From DAISVY01 sp036826635 (GTDB lineage: Bacteria > Zixibacteria > MSB-5A5 > GN15 > FEB-12), in assembly GCA_036826635.1 (NCBI GenBank), contig DAISVY010000002.1, positions 186,001 to 250,000 on the forward strand: a DNA stretch of 64,000 nt. Direction: 5' to 3'. Position 1 is the stretch's first letter. The number at the start of each line of letters is the position of its first letter. Position numbers and translations under genes: made by a program. The notes under the pieces were generated by a model. The model was not told where the DNA came from, ran no database searches, and saw nothing but the letters and a program-made list of their open reading frames with translations. Below are positions 35,289-44,990 of this stretch, one piece after another.

Positions 35289-36272
35289 TCAGATTTCGGT
35301 CAGGCCGCTGGGCCCCATCAGTTCGACAAAGGCGCGCAGGACTTCGTCGTCGTAGGCTCCCTTGAGGGAAAACATTATTTTGAGAGCGGGAAAACTTCCC
35401 ATCGCGCGCTGATATACGCGCTCGGTGGTCATGGCGTCGAAAGAATCGACTATTGCCACTATCTTGGCATAAAGGTGCATTTCGTCGAGCGACAGGCCCT
35501 TGGGATAACCCCGTCGATCACCGCGCTCGTGATGTTGCAACACGGCGTAATGGCTGGCTGTTTCGACAAGCCCCGTTTCGTTTAGGATTTCTATGCCCCA
35601 TTTGGGGTGCTTTTTCATGATTTCGAACTCGATTGGTGTAAGGGCACCGCGCTTGTTGAGTATCCGATCTGAAATGCGTGATTTCCCTACGTCGTGAAGC
35701 AACGCGCCCATACCAAGTTCGTGCAAAAACTGCTGATCGTGAAAACCGAGTTGCTGAGCCAACGCAACGGCGAAAGTACATACGTTCACCGAATGGGTAT
35801 AGGTATAATAGTCGAACGACGTGATTTTAAGCAGACTCAGAAAAGCTGCTCGACCTTTGAGGATATACTCAACCGTGTTGGCCACGAGGTCTTTGGAACG
35901 CTGGATGTTTTCGCCGTAGGTGGGGTTATTAAGAACATCCTTCACCAGATTGGTCGAAGTATCGTAGAGAATACCCGCCTTGCGTTCTTCCTGCACGGCC
36001 GGATCGGCGAGAATTTTATCCAGATTTTTTTCGATATACCGCTGATATTTGCCCCGGTTCTCGAAAGCCACGTACAATCGGTTGACCTTGTTATCGAGCA
36101 GCTTCTGCCGGGTCCTGTCCGTAAAAGGAAGGTTGGCGGAACGATAGAGCACCAGTTGCCGATTTACGTCGATATAGAGATCAAAATCAATAACGGAGTC
36201 CATCAGGAGAGACTCCAGGTAAATGGGCATGAACTTTTTCTCTATCCGGTTCTTAATAACAGTCGATGACAT
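35289..36272 (-). CDS. HD-GYP domain phosphodiesterase-like protein
   Basis: 327 residues. HD-GYP enzymes hydrolyse cyclic di-GMP. The first ~125 residues are an uncharacterised sensor-like part (DUF3391-like position). The HD domain follows: H160, the HD pair at 193-194 in LLHDVGKS, H222 in KHPKWG, HH at 247-248 and the GYP motif at 255-257 in HHERGDRRGYPKGL. All metal-binding positions I can place are present. The residues between HHE and GYP differ from the common WDGSG but keep the aspartate. No GGDEF protein is adjacent; motility genes (motAB) lie 9 kb away on the same strand. Confidence 0.92.
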   Translation of the reverse strand: MSSTVIKNRIEKKFMPIYLESLLMDSVIDFDLYIDVNRQLVLYRSANLPFTDRTRQKLLDNKVNRLYVAFENRGKYQRYIEKNLDKILADPAVQEERKAGILYDTSTNLVKDVLNNPTYGENIQRSKDLVANTVEYILKGRAAFLSLLKITSFDYYTYTHSVNVCTFAVALAQQLGFHDQQFLHELGMGALLHDVGKSRISDRILNKRGALTPIEFEIMKKHPKWGIEILNETGLVETASHYAVLQHHERGDRRGYPKGLSLDEMHLYAKIVAIVDSFDAMTTERVYQRAMGSFPALKIMFSLKGAYDDEVLRAFVELMGPSGLTEI

Positions 36273-36381
36273 CCGCGCAGCTCTGCTTTAATGTTATCAT
36301 CACCGCTCAAATCCCGGCCTCCCGACCAATGACCGGTAAAGTTGTTATCGGCAGCTTCGTCTTTTCACTTGAAGCAAGCAG

Positions 36382-36413
36382 AAAAACGCCGGGATTTGAC
36401 AGCAATCCCGGCG
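36382..36413 (-). terminator. Terminator after the 206-residue unknown gene
   Basis: A perfect ten-bp stem CGCCGGGATT (36387-36396) with AATCCCGGCG (36404-36413) and a seven-base loop. On the minus strand it is followed by TTTTTC, 34 bp after the stop of the gene at 36447-37067. Confidence 0.9.
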
Positions 36414-36446
36414 AGAAAACAGCAGGTAAGAACGGAACAGGTCGTC

Positions 36447-37067
36447 TCAGGAACCAAAGTTCTTGACCGTTGTCAGAACCGACTGCAGACGGCCCGTGAT
36501 ATCGCTAAGGATATGGGAGTACCGCCGAAGAATTTCGGAGTATTGCCAGCGCATCTGGAAAGCTTTTTCAGGAAAATCGAACAGATCCAGAAGGACCGAC
36601 CGATAGATTTCGTCGATATATCTAATCACGTCATAAGGATAATCAGACACGTTAGAATCCCGAACTTCCCCCTTGCTCAGACGCTCGCGATAGACTTCCA
36701 CCTTTTCAAGAACAACTGTCCCAAAACACCACGGTGTCATAACGACCCCGAGATTGGAACCGTCACAATAGAAACGACGGATGGTGCGCATAACCAAATC
36801 GATGATTACACCTCTGGCCCGGTAGTAAGCAAGGGTCTCGGAGTTATCGGCGGGGGTCCCGGCTATTTTGGCGTCCAGATCTTTCCGTTCGACGGAGGCC
36901 CTTTGGTAGGCGGTTTCGAGGAAAGAGTAATAGTCCTCAAAATAGACCTTGGTGTTTTCTGATAGAGTAATGACGAAGTACCCTTTTTCGTCTTTACGGA
37001 TCTTCGGTTCACGATTGGAATCGAGTCTCTCTGTTGAAAACCCTCGTTGGAATCGTCCGTCTAACAT
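36447..37067 (-). CDS. Conserved-looking unknown cytoplasmic protein
   Basis: 206 residues, not recognised. AAGGAG six bases before the ATG and a perfect terminator just after the stop show that it is a real single-gene unit. There is no signal peptide or membrane helix. The sequence is a mix of charged helix and strand; notable parts are GYFVITLSENTKVYFEDYYS near 29, MRTIRRFYCDGSNLGVVMTP near 93 and WCFGTVVLEKVEVYRERL near 113. It looks like a globular cytoplasmic protein that may bind another protein; I cannot name a fold. Confidence 0.85.
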   Translation of the reverse strand: MLDGRFQRGFSTERLDSNREPKIRKDEKGYFVITLSENTKVYFEDYYSFLETAYQRASVERKDLDAKIAGTPADNSETLAYYRARGVIIDLVMRTIRRFYCDGSNLGVVMTPWCFGTVVLEKVEVYRERLSKGEVRDSNVSDYPYDVIRYIDEIYRSVLLDLFDFPEKAFQMRWQYSEILRRYSHILSDITGRLQSVLTTVKNFGS

Positions 37068-37400
37068 TGCATCTCCTTGGTCAGTGTTTCCGAGGGGGTA
37101 TTCAGCATAAGTTGTGCCGTTGCCGATTGAAGCCGGATCTCATATCCTAACTTACAATCCTTTAATTGCTTAAGAGATCAAGGGCAACCCCCGGGAGGGA
37201 CCGGCTTGCAAAACATGGTAGGCAAACGATTGCGTTTGCAGACAGCCCGGTTGCGAATAGGTAATCGATTTCAGCTTTATCTGAAGACACCGGAAGTATT
37301 CAGATGACCTTCGGTGTTTCCATTAAACAATCCCGATAAAACAGCGTTATATTGCCGTAGAAAATATCGTGACGTTTGCATCTCGGACAAAGAGGGACCG
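37068..37400. other. Divergent intergenic region without a gene
   Basis: 333 bp between the divergent unknown gene and the BACON/YCF48 lipoprotein gene. It must hold both promoters. The only structures I see are a small hairpin TTCAG-CTTTAT-CTGAA and the ribosome site AGAGGGA just before 37401. No RNA gene recognised. Confidence 0.5.
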
Positions 37401-39002
37401 ATGTCGCAACTTACCTGGAAACAAATCATCGGAATTATGGCGGCCGGGCTGCTGCTGGCAGGGTTGATTGGCTGTTCGGACAGCGAGACGGTCGACCCCA
37501 ATAACCCGGTGATGCAACTTTCTCAAACCAGCCTTGCATTTACGACCTTCGCCGGAGAAAACCCCGACCCGGCTCGCCAGACCGTTAAGGTATCCAACAT
37601 CGGCGGCGGCTATATGACTTTTACCGCCGAAAAAACGGCTTCATGGCTGACTCTCGACACCTTCGACAGTGATACGGTATACGCAACCGTACTCTCGATC
37701 TCTCTGGCTCCGGGGAATTATTACGACACAATCACGGTTTCGTCGCCTCAGGCCATCAACTCCCCGCTCAAAATCGCGGTATCGCTGGAGGTCGTGGATC
37801 ATTTCCAGGTATCGCCGAGCAGACTCAATTTCGAAGCTGTTTCCGGCGGAGTAAACCCGGCTTCCGGGCTTCTGGCCGTCACCTCCGTCGGCGGCGGAGC
37901 GGTTACCTATACGGCGACCACCGACGCGGTCTGGATAAATCTCGACAACGCGACAGGTACCGCGCCGGACACTATTAATGTCGAGGTCGACGCCAGCGCG
38001 TTCAGTGGTGGTATATATGAAGACAGTATCATCGTGATTTCGCCGGAAATTCCGGACAAACGCATAACCGTACCGGTCTCTCTGACGGTCAGTTCCTGGA
38101 CTCTTCTGCTCCTTGACACTTTATATGCCGGTCAGCGGTTCTCTCTTCGCGATCTCACCATGCTCGACGCCGCCACCGGCTGGGCAACCGGGTTCGTCGC
38201 CAACGCTACCCAGACATTCGGAGTATCGTTCAAAACCGTCGACAGCGGAAACAGTTGGACCCTGACCCTCGTACCGGATGTTCGCTTCGGCGGGGTGGCC
38301 TTTACCGATGCCGCCACCGGCTGGGTAGCGATAGACTCCGCCCGGCTTATGTATACCTGGGACGGGGGCAGCACGTGGAATTTCAAAGATGACCTCCCCC
38401 TCGACTCCACCCATACACTAAGAAACATCGCGTTTGTCGGGCCGGATTCCGGCTGGGCCGTGGGCACCAAAGGAACAGTGGTAAGAACGACCGATGGCGG
38501 CATCACCTGGACCGAACAGACCACCCCTACTTCTTTTTTCAGCCTGACCGATCTGTGCATGGTCGACTACACGCACGGCTGGATTTGCGGCAACCGGGGA
38601 ACGATTCTGCATACCGATGACGCCGGAAACACCTGGACCGAACAGACCAGCGGAACCACGGCCGATTTGCAGGCAATCGCTTTCGTTGATTCCGACAACG
38701 GCTGGGCGGTCGGCGAGGACGGAACTATCCTCCATACCGGCAACGGGGGCATAACGTGGTCGACACAATCCAGCGGGGTGACAGAAGCCCTCTTCGGCTG
38801 CTCTTTCGTTTCAACCACGCATGGCTGGGCGGTCGGAGCCAACGGCATGGTGGTACACACGAGTGACGGTGGCCAGATCTGGCGAATACAGGCGGTCGAC
38901 GCCGATCGGAACTTGTTCGCGGTTGTCTTCACGGACCAGAATAACGGTTTGGCGGTGGGTGACAACGGCGTGGTGGCAAAGACCATCAGCGGTGGTTTCT
39001 AA
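37401..39002 (+). CDS. Lipoprotein with BACON domains and YCF48-like propeller
   Basis: 533 residues from the ATG at 37401 (AGAGGG just upstream). The signal peptide ends in a lipobox LAGLIGC, so it is lipid-anchored. Two BACON-type beta-sandwich modules follow (about 38-125 and 126-225; each with SxxSLAFTTFAGE or SPSRLNFEAVSGG, then ASWLTLD or AVWINLDN). From about 230 to the end comes a beta-propeller of BNR/YCF48 repeats: GWAVGTKGTVVRTTDGGITW, GWICGNRGTILHTDDAGNTW, GWAVGEDGTILHTGNGGITW and related blades. BACON modules often bind carbohydrate or mucin; YCF48 (HCF136) propellers assist photosystem II assembly in plants, but in bacteria of this type the role is unknown. It is followed by the second GxDxY repeat protein on the same strand. 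Confidence 0.92.
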   Translation: MSQLTWKQIIGIMAAGLLLAGLIGCSDSETVDPNNPVMQLSQTSLAFTTFAGENPDPARQTVKVSNIGGGYMTFTAEKTASWLTLDTFDSDTVYATVLSISLAPGNYYDTITVSSPQAINSPLKIAVSLEVVDHFQVSPSRLNFEAVSGGVNPASGLLAVTSVGGGAVTYTATTDAVWINLDNATGTAPDTINVEVDASAFSGGIYEDSIIVISPEIPDKRITVPVSLTVSSWTLLLLDTLYAGQRFSLRDLTMLDAATGWATGFVANATQTFGVSFKTVDSGNSWTLTLVPDVRFGGVAFTDAATGWVAIDSARLMYTWDGGSTWNFKDDLPLDSTHTLRNIAFVGPDSGWAVGTKGTVVRTTDGGITWTEQTTPTSFFSLTDLCMVDYTHGWICGNRGTILHTDDAGNTWTEQTSGTTADLQAIAFVDSDNGWAVGEDGTILHTGNGGITWSTQSSGVTEALFGCSFVSTTHGWAVGANGMVVHTSDGGQIWRIQAVDADRNLFAVVFTDQNNGLAVGDNGVVAKTISGGF

Positions 39003-39160
39003 TCTATTTTACAAGCTGACATAAGCACACTTCGCGGTCGGACCGAAATGACCGGCCGTATCTTTGTTCGTTTCGATTGCAACCGAAAAGCTTTGGTTGA
39101 TCCGACCCGGTGGGCGTGACTATTATTCCCGGTCAAACAGACAGAGACGAAAGGAAACCA

Positions 39161-41371
39161 ATGAGATATACTACCGTTTGTCTTCTTGCAATCGTCATAC
39201 TGCTCGGCCTCGGGGAACCGGTCGCGGCCGGCGACGAAGATGTTCTGGCTCGAATTCTTGATGAAGTCGGTTTTGACCGCAGTGACCTTGGTTATCAACC
39301 CAAAGGATACTGGAACCGTTTTCCTCTCGATATCCCGTATCGCCTTAGTTCGTTCGACGATCTCCTGGCCGAACCGCTCAAGCTGTACGATTACGCCACG
39401 GTAATGGGACACGCGGTTGAAATTTATCTTGATCCCGCTTTTGCCGATACTTCGGCTCTCGGTCTGTACAAACTCGTCTATCACCTTGGGGTGGACAAGA
39501 AGCTCGGTGGTTTTCGTGATTACTCGGCCAATCTCGCCGAGGCACCCCGTGGCGAGGAACCCTTGTTACAGGCGGTCGAAAACATATTCCGGCTGGCTGA
39601 TCGTGAAACGGAATATCGGACATTTGGCGGTCGTTACGATTCTCCCGGCCTCCGAAATGAGATCGTCGAACAGGCAGCCCTGCTTCCGGACACTGTCGAG
39701 GGAATAATCGCCGGTCTGCTGGTAAATCTTACCGAGGCCATCCGTCTAAGGAACCTGGCCTTCCGCAATTGTGATCGTAACGACATGGAAGAAGTTTTCG
39801 CCATCCGCGATCTGGCAAAAACGCAGAGCGACGGTCAGGTGTACTATCACGCCATGGATGACATCGCGGCGGAAATCGACTGGCCGTCATTGCACTATGC
39901 GGCTCTGAAGACAGTCGCGGCCGCCGAATACGCCGAACGAGCTTTGCAGCCTTATGCGCAGACAATACCGGATGATTTTCAGATGGAAATCGCCACCCCG
40001 TTCGGGAGAATCATCCTCCTCTCGCCGACCTACAACCGCGACGAGGTGCCGCATCCGTTTTTCTCATCTCTTCGCGCCCCGCGTCCGGGCTGGATGGCCT
40101 GCGACGTAAACAACACTCTTTGCGTCATTGATTTCGGTCGCCATTCAATCTGGCACGGGGCCGCCGGCGCAACCGCATCCATCGCCAACCCGGTTTCGGT
40201 TCTCATCGATCTCGGCGGGGATGACTATTACGGTTACGAAGAAGCCAACTATCCCCCCACCACCGGGGCAGGTTTGATGGGCATCGGCGTGGTGCTCGAT
40301 TCCCGGGGAGACGATCATTACAACGGATCGATCTACGCGCAGGGGGTGGGTGTTTTCGGCGTGGGCGTGCTTCTTGACCGAGCAGGTCGCGACCATTACC
40401 GGGCGGCCGAATCCGCCCAGGGCTGCGGCTATTTCGGAATCGGCCTCTGTTTCGACGGCACGGGCGACGACGAGTATTACCTTTACGGCGACGGTCAGGG
40501 CATGGGCGGTGTAGGCGGCGGAGTGGGTGTGCTGGCATCGTTCGACGGCGATGATCACTACACGGCCGAGCCTCGGGCCGAAGTGTACGACCGCGGCGAT
40601 TACCACAGCGAACACACCATCAACGGCAACAACGCCCAGGGAGCCGGATTCGGACGGCGCGGCGATGGTTCCGACGGTCATGCCTGGGCCGGTGGCCTGG
40701 GAGCGATTATCGACGTGCATGGCAACGACGAATACTACTCCGGCAATTTCACTCTCGGTATTGGCTATTGGTTCGGCACGGGCATCGCGTGGGACGGGAC
40801 CGGTGACGATCATTACAAATCGTGCTATTTCACCCAGGGTTCCGGGGCTCATTTCTGCAACGGTATCCTCATCGATGAACAGGGAAACGATTACCACGAA
40901 CTGTATGAAACAGCCGGTGCCGGGCTGGGGTTCGGCTGGGATTTCACCAACGCTTTCCTCATTAATAAAGGAGGGAACGACAGGTATCGGGCGAAAATGA
41001 TATCGCTGGGCGTCGCTCAGATTCGATCCAACGCCTTTCTCATAGATATAGGAGGAAACGACGAGTACTCCCTGGCCGAAGGCGCCAGGGGCTTCGGCGA
41101 AGCAACCTGGCGGGAGGATTTTGCCAAACCGTCACGGCTCACCCCGTATTACACGTATGCCAAGTCGTTCGGCGGTTTTATCGATATCGGCGGGAACGAT
41201 CTTTACTACTCATTCGACGCTGACAACCACACCACGGCCCATCCACTGGCCGGAAATGACAGGCTTTGGTTTCAACCGGCCCGGACGGATTCGACATTCG
41301 GAGCAAACAATTACGGCGTCGGTATCGACATCGAAACCGGTCGCGTGCCGGAACTGTTCAAGTGGGAGTAA
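39161..41371 (+). CDS. Secreted GxDxY tandem-repeat protein (paralogue 2)
   Basis: 736 residues from the ATG at 39161, which follows AAAGGA and opens a signal peptide (MRYTTVCLLAIVILLGLGEP, cleavage near VAAG). An N-terminal helical region of about 330 residues is longer than in paralogue 1. Then come at least eleven GxDxY-type motifs (GGDDYY, RGDDHY, TGDDEY, GGNDRY and others) in a 26-27-residue period. In the middle lies a longer unit with QGAGFGRRGDGSDGHAWAGG, the counterpart of QGVGFGKRADYLDGHSWAGG in paralogue 1. The shared insert and order show common descent. The protein is probably periplasmic or surface-exposed and may bind divalent cations; no enzyme motif is seen. Confidence 0.9.
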   Translation: MRYTTVCLLAIVILLGLGEPVAAGDEDVLARILDEVGFDRSDLGYQPKGYWNRFPLDIPYRLSSFDDLLAEPLKLYDYATVMGHAVEIYLDPAFADTSALGLYKLVYHLGVDKKLGGFRDYSANLAEAPRGEEPLLQAVENIFRLADRETEYRTFGGRYDSPGLRNEIVEQAALLPDTVEGIIAGLLVNLTEAIRLRNLAFRNCDRNDMEEVFAIRDLAKTQSDGQVYYHAMDDIAAEIDWPSLHYAALKTVAAAEYAERALQPYAQTIPDDFQMEIATPFGRIILLSPTYNRDEVPHPFFSSLRAPRPGWMACDVNNTLCVIDFGRHSIWHGAAGATASIANPVSVLIDLGGDDYYGYEEANYPPTTGAGLMGIGVVLDSRGDDHYNGSIYAQGVGVFGVGVLLDRAGRDHYRAAESAQGCGYFGIGLCFDGTGDDEYYLYGDGQGMGGVGGGVGVLASFDGDDHYTAEPRAEVYDRGDYHSEHTINGNNAQGAGFGRRGDGSDGHAWAGGLGAIIDVHGNDEYYSGNFTLGIGYWFGTGIAWDGTGDDHYKSCYFTQGSGAHFCNGILIDEQGNDYHELYETAGAGLGFGWDFTNAFLINKGGNDRYRAKMISLGVAQIRSNAFLIDIGGNDEYSLAEGARGFGEATWREDFAKPSRLTPYYTYAKSFGGFIDIGGNDLYYSFDADNHTTAHPLAGNDRLWFQPARTDSTFGANNYGVGIDIETGRVPELFKWE

Positions 41372-41402
41372 CGGCTGACCCTAACACGCGGGGAAGTCGC
41401 GG

Positions 41403-44400
41403 CTACACCTCTCCCAGCACGCCGCGAAGGTAGGCCATGCGCTGGTTCGTCCCGATTTGACCCAGATCAAGATCAATGCGGGGATGACCGATGAGTGAGA
41501 ACTCCATCGGTTTGTCGGTGGCCCGGCGCAGAGCTTCCACCTCGTGTCGTTGCAATCGACGGTCCTCGGCAAAGAACAACTGCACCCTGCCCCGTCGCAC
41601 AATCACCTTCTCCACATCCAGCATAGCCGCCGATATCTTAACCGCGGTGGCGTCGAAGAGATTCACGGCCGAGTCAGGCATTTTGCCGAAACGGTCGGTT
41701 ACTTCCTCGCGAATTTTCTCAACATCATCAAGCGTACGGCTGTTAGCCAGTCGCCGGTAAATATCAACCTTGTGGTGCTTATCGTTGACATAAGTGTCGG
41801 GAAGATGCAGTTCGATATCGGTCTCGATCCTCGTTTCGGGCAGGCGCAGTATTTCCTGACCTTTCAGCTCGGCCACCGCTTCCTCAAGCAGCTTGTTATA
41901 CAAATCGAAACCAACCTCCTCGATATACCCCGACTGGCGCGCCCCGAGGATAGTTCCGGCCCCGCGGATTTCCAGGTCACGCATGGCAAGGGCGAATCCG
42001 GCCCCCAGATCGGAGTGAGCCTCCAGCGCTCTCAGGCGCTTGACGGCGTCCGCCGACATGAGCCGCGTGGGCGGGGTAAGCAAATAGGCATAAGCCCGCC
42101 GCGATGACCGCCCCACCCGGCCCCGCAACTGGTAAAGCTGGGCCAAACCGAAACGATCCGCCCGGTTGATAATGATCGTGTTGACGTTGGGCATGTCGAG
42201 ACCGGACTCTATAATCGACGTGCATAACAACACGTTGAACCGACCCGACAGAAAAGCCAGCATGATACCCTCAAGCGACTTCTCGTGCATCTGACCGTGA
42301 GCTACCGCAATCTCGGCCTGCGGTACATTCTTTTTAAGATAGTGACTCATGGCGTCGATGGTCTGCACCCGATTGTGCACGAAGAAGACCTGTCCGCCCC
42401 GGTTGATTTCCCTGAGTATAGCCGTGGCGATAATCGCCGGATCGAATTCCACGATGTCGGTGATAATAGGCAGACGATCTTTGGGCGAGGTAGCGATTAT
42501 GCTCATGTCGCGAACCCCCATCAGCGACATCTGAAGAGTGCGCGGAATAGGCGTGGCGGTCATGGCCATAGTATCGACCGTGGCTTTGAACCGTCGCAGT
42601 TTCTCTTTATGCCGCACCCCGAAGCGGTGCTCCTCGTCAATAATCAACAAACCCAGGTCTTTGAAAACGACATCGCGCGACAGCAGACGATGCGTCCCGA
42701 TCACCAGATCGACTTTTCCTTCCGCCAGATCCCTGACTGTCTGGAGCTGTTCGGCCCGAGTGCGAAAACGGGAGAGCAAAGCGATATTGACCGGGAATTC
42801 GGCCAAGCGTTCGGAGAAAGTGGCGAAATGCTGCTGGGCCAGGATAGTCGTGGGCACAAGCACCGCCACTTGTTTCCCGCCGTCCATGGCCTTGAACGCC
42901 GCGCGCACCGCCACCTCGGTTTTGCCATAGCCGACATCTCCGCAGACCAGGCGATCCATCGGCTTTTCGTCACCCATGTCATACTTGACCTCGGCAATGG
43001 CCTTTTCCTGATCGCGCGTCTCTTCATAAGGGAACGATGCTTCCAACTGTTTCAGCCAAACCGTATCTTCGCCGAAGGAAAACCCGGATTTCATCCTGCG
43101 CTCGGCATACAAACGGATCAGGTCGGCGGCCATATCGGCCACGGCCTTGCGGGCCTTCTTCTTGGTTTTCTCCCATCCCGGTCCGCCCAGTCGGGTCAGT
43201 TCCGGGGTACCGTCCTTGCCCGAATACTTGGAGACACGGTTGAACTCCTCGATAGGTACAAACAACCTGTCGCCATTGGCATATTCCAGAGTCAGGCAAT
43301 CGCGGTTACGATTGTCGACACGCAGGGTTTCAAGCCCCAGGTAACGGGCAATGCCAAAATCTGTATGCACGACATAATCGGCTCTGGTAAGGCTCGAATA
43401 GTCGGATATCGCCACCCCTTCCCGGAACTTTTTCTTCCGAATGCGCCGATGATAACGGCTGAAAATTTCGTGGTCGGTAAGGATGGCAAGGCGAGCCTCG
43501 GGACAGACGAATCCCCCGCTCAGGTTAGCCGCTTCCACCGCCGGGACCGTTTGCAAATCGGTCTTTTCCGCAATTAGTTCTCTCAGGCGTTGTGCCTGCC
43601 CCGGATTGTCGGTGGCAATGAAGTAGGTCGTACCGTTGTCCCGGTACTCGCGTATCTGGTCGGCCAACAGATCAAGACGGGACCCGAAAGCCGGATGAGC
43701 CCGACAATTGAAAGAGATAATATCGCTACGACCGCCGCGGAAAGGCACGTTGTCAATACCGGCGTATTCCGCCAGACGAGCAAAGGCGCTTTGGGGATCA
43801 AGATAATAGGCCAGCGGCTCGGGCAGATCAGTCAGGCGGGCCTTAAGTCGTTCACGCAAACCCGCCGCTTCCGCAATCACGTCTTCCGCTTCCGTCTTGA
43901 GTGATCCGAACCCGCGGGTATAGACCAGACTCTCGGCGGAAAAATAATCGATCAGACGTCCCTGCTCCATACCGAAAAGAATAGACAACCATTCCAGACC
44001 GGGCAGTTCCGGATCGTTAAGATAACGCGCCCGAATGTAATCGGAATCTTCCTCGGGCAGTTTGGCCAGATATTGCTCGAGCGTATCCTGCGTAATCGGG
44101 ATCTCCCGCTTGGGCAGGATCATAATCTCATCGAGCCGTCCAACCGTACGCTGTGAAGTGACATCGAAACGGCGGATCGTGTCGATCTCATTGCCGAAGA
44201 ATTCAACCCGAACCGGTGTTTCCGAACCGGGCGAGAAAAAGTCAATCAGTCCCCCACGCTGGGCGAAATCGCCGACTTCCTCGACCAGAGACACCCGGCG
44301 AAAACCTAACCGTACCAACCGGCGCACCAGATCATCGGGATCGCTCTCCCCGCCTCTTCGAAGACTGATACGACAGGCGGACAACTGCGAAACCGGAATG

Positions 44401-44819
44401 GTCGGTTCCAGAAGAGCCCGCACGGGACATACCACCACCGCAAGATTACCGTCGAGCAATCCCGTCAGGGTCGAGATACGCTTTCCCATAATCTCACCCA
44501 CCGGGGCGCGGAAATCGTAGGGCAGAATCTGCCGTGACGGGTAGTGCCCTATCAGGTTTGCTCCGAGAACCGCCTCCAGATCGTCATAGAGATCGCAAGC
44601 CTCTTCGGAACGCTCCGTTACCACCACAATCGGACGGGCCAGTTTATCGACCAGCCCTTTCAGCAACAGGGTCTCCGCCGATCCGGTCAGGCCGGTCACG
44701 GTTATTTGATCCGCCCCCTGATGCAACCGGTCACAGAGAGTCAAAAAAGGACCGTACTGTTTCCAGATCTCAATTACCTGAGCCAGCTTGCCCGAGGCCG
44801 GAGCCACATCAACAGACAT
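41403..44819 (-). CDS. mfd: Transcription-repair coupling factor Mfd
   Basis: About 1138 residues, the normal length. It removes RNA polymerase stalled at DNA lesions and recruits UvrA. Domains in order: UvrB-like N-terminal part (FDVTSQRTVGRLDEIMILPK), the RNA-polymerase-interacting domain (DYVVHTDFGIARYLGLETLR, then YANGDRLFVPIEEFNRVSKY) and a RecG-like translocase with Walker A GDVGYGKTEVAVR, DEEHRFGVRHKE, TATPIPRTLQMSL and QLRGRVGRSSRRAYAYL. The C-terminal TRCF domain is at the end. The ATG at 44819 was chosen because an earlier in-frame start would read through the motB terminator at 44851-44880. Confidence 0.97.
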   Translation of the reverse strand: MSVDVAPASGKLAQVIEIWKQYGPFLTLCDRLHQGADQITVTGLTGSAETLLLKGLVDKLARPIVVVTERSEEACDLYDDLEAVLGANLIGHYPSRQILPYDFRAPVGEIMGKRISTLTGLLDGNLAVVVCPVRALLEPTIPVSQLSACRISLRRGGESDPDDLVRRLVRLGFRRVSLVEEVGDFAQRGGLIDFFSPGSETPVRVEFFGNEIDTIRRFDVTSQRTVGRLDEIMILPKREIPITQDTLEQYLAKLPEEDSDYIRARYLNDPELPGLEWLSILFGMEQGRLIDYFSAESLVYTRGFGSLKTEAEDVIAEAAGLRERLKARLTDLPEPLAYYLDPQSAFARLAEYAGIDNVPFRGGRSDIISFNCRAHPAFGSRLDLLADQIREYRDNGTTYFIATDNPGQAQRLRELIAEKTDLQTVPAVEAANLSGGFVCPEARLAILTDHEIFSRYHRRIRKKKFREGVAISDYSSLTRADYVVHTDFGIARYLGLETLRVDNRNRDCLTLEYANGDRLFVPIEEFNRVSKYSGKDGTPELTRLGGPGWEKTKKKARKAVADMAADLIRLYAERRMKSGFSFGEDTVWLKQLEASFPYEETRDQEKAIAEVKYDMGDEKPMDRLVCGDVGYGKTEVAVRAAFKAMDGGKQVAVLVPTTILAQQHFATFSERLAEFPVNIALLSRFRTRAEQLQTVRDLAEGKVDLVIGTHRLLSRDVVFKDLGLLIIDEEHRFGVRHKEKLRRFKATVDTMAMTATPIPRTLQMSLMGVRDMSIIATSPKDRLPIITDIVEFDPAIIATAILREINRGGQVFFVHNRVQTIDAMSHYLKKNVPQAEIAVAHGQMHEKSLEGIMLAFLSGRFNVLLCTSIIESGLDMPNVNTIIINRADRFGLAQLYQLRGRVGRSSRRAYAYLLTPPTRLMSADAVKRLRALEAHSDLGAGFALAMRDLEIRGAGTILGARQSGYIEEVGFDLYNKLLEEAVAELKGQEILRLPETRIETDIELHLPDTYVNDKHHKVDIYRRLANSRTLDDVEKIREEVTDRFGKMPDSAVNLFDATAVKISAAMLDVEKVIVRRGRVQLFFAEDRRLQRHEVEALRRATDKPMEFSLIGHPRIDLDLGQIGTNQRMAYLRGVLGEV

Positions 44820-44850
44820 GCACAAATACCCCGCATGAAAAGGCAACAAC

Positions 44851-44880
44851 GCAAAAGCCCCGGTTCGATTACGACCGGGG
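44851..44880 (-). terminator. Terminator after motAB
   Basis: Stem CCCCGGT (44858-44864) with ACCGGGG (44874-44880) and a nine-base loop; on the minus strand it is followed by CTTTTGCGTTGTT. It lies between the motB stop and the mfd start and ends the motAB transcript. Confidence 0.75.
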
Positions 44881-44990
44881 TGTTGCTGCTGTTTTGTTTC
44901 GATGGAATATAGGCAGAAACCGCGAAAACACCAAGACTTTTGGCCCTTAGCCAATCGCTCCGCGACAGCGAGGCACAGGCCGGGGAACCG

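Noticed and set aside
36342..36962. Plus-strand frame opposite the 206-residue unknown gene
   Set aside because: It reads through the minus-strand terminator stem and lacks a ribosome site; the minus-strand gene has both a good start and a terminator.
44820..44954. N-terminal extension of Mfd
   Set aside because: It would translate across the motAB terminator hairpin and has no homology to Mfd; the ATG at 44819 is the better start.
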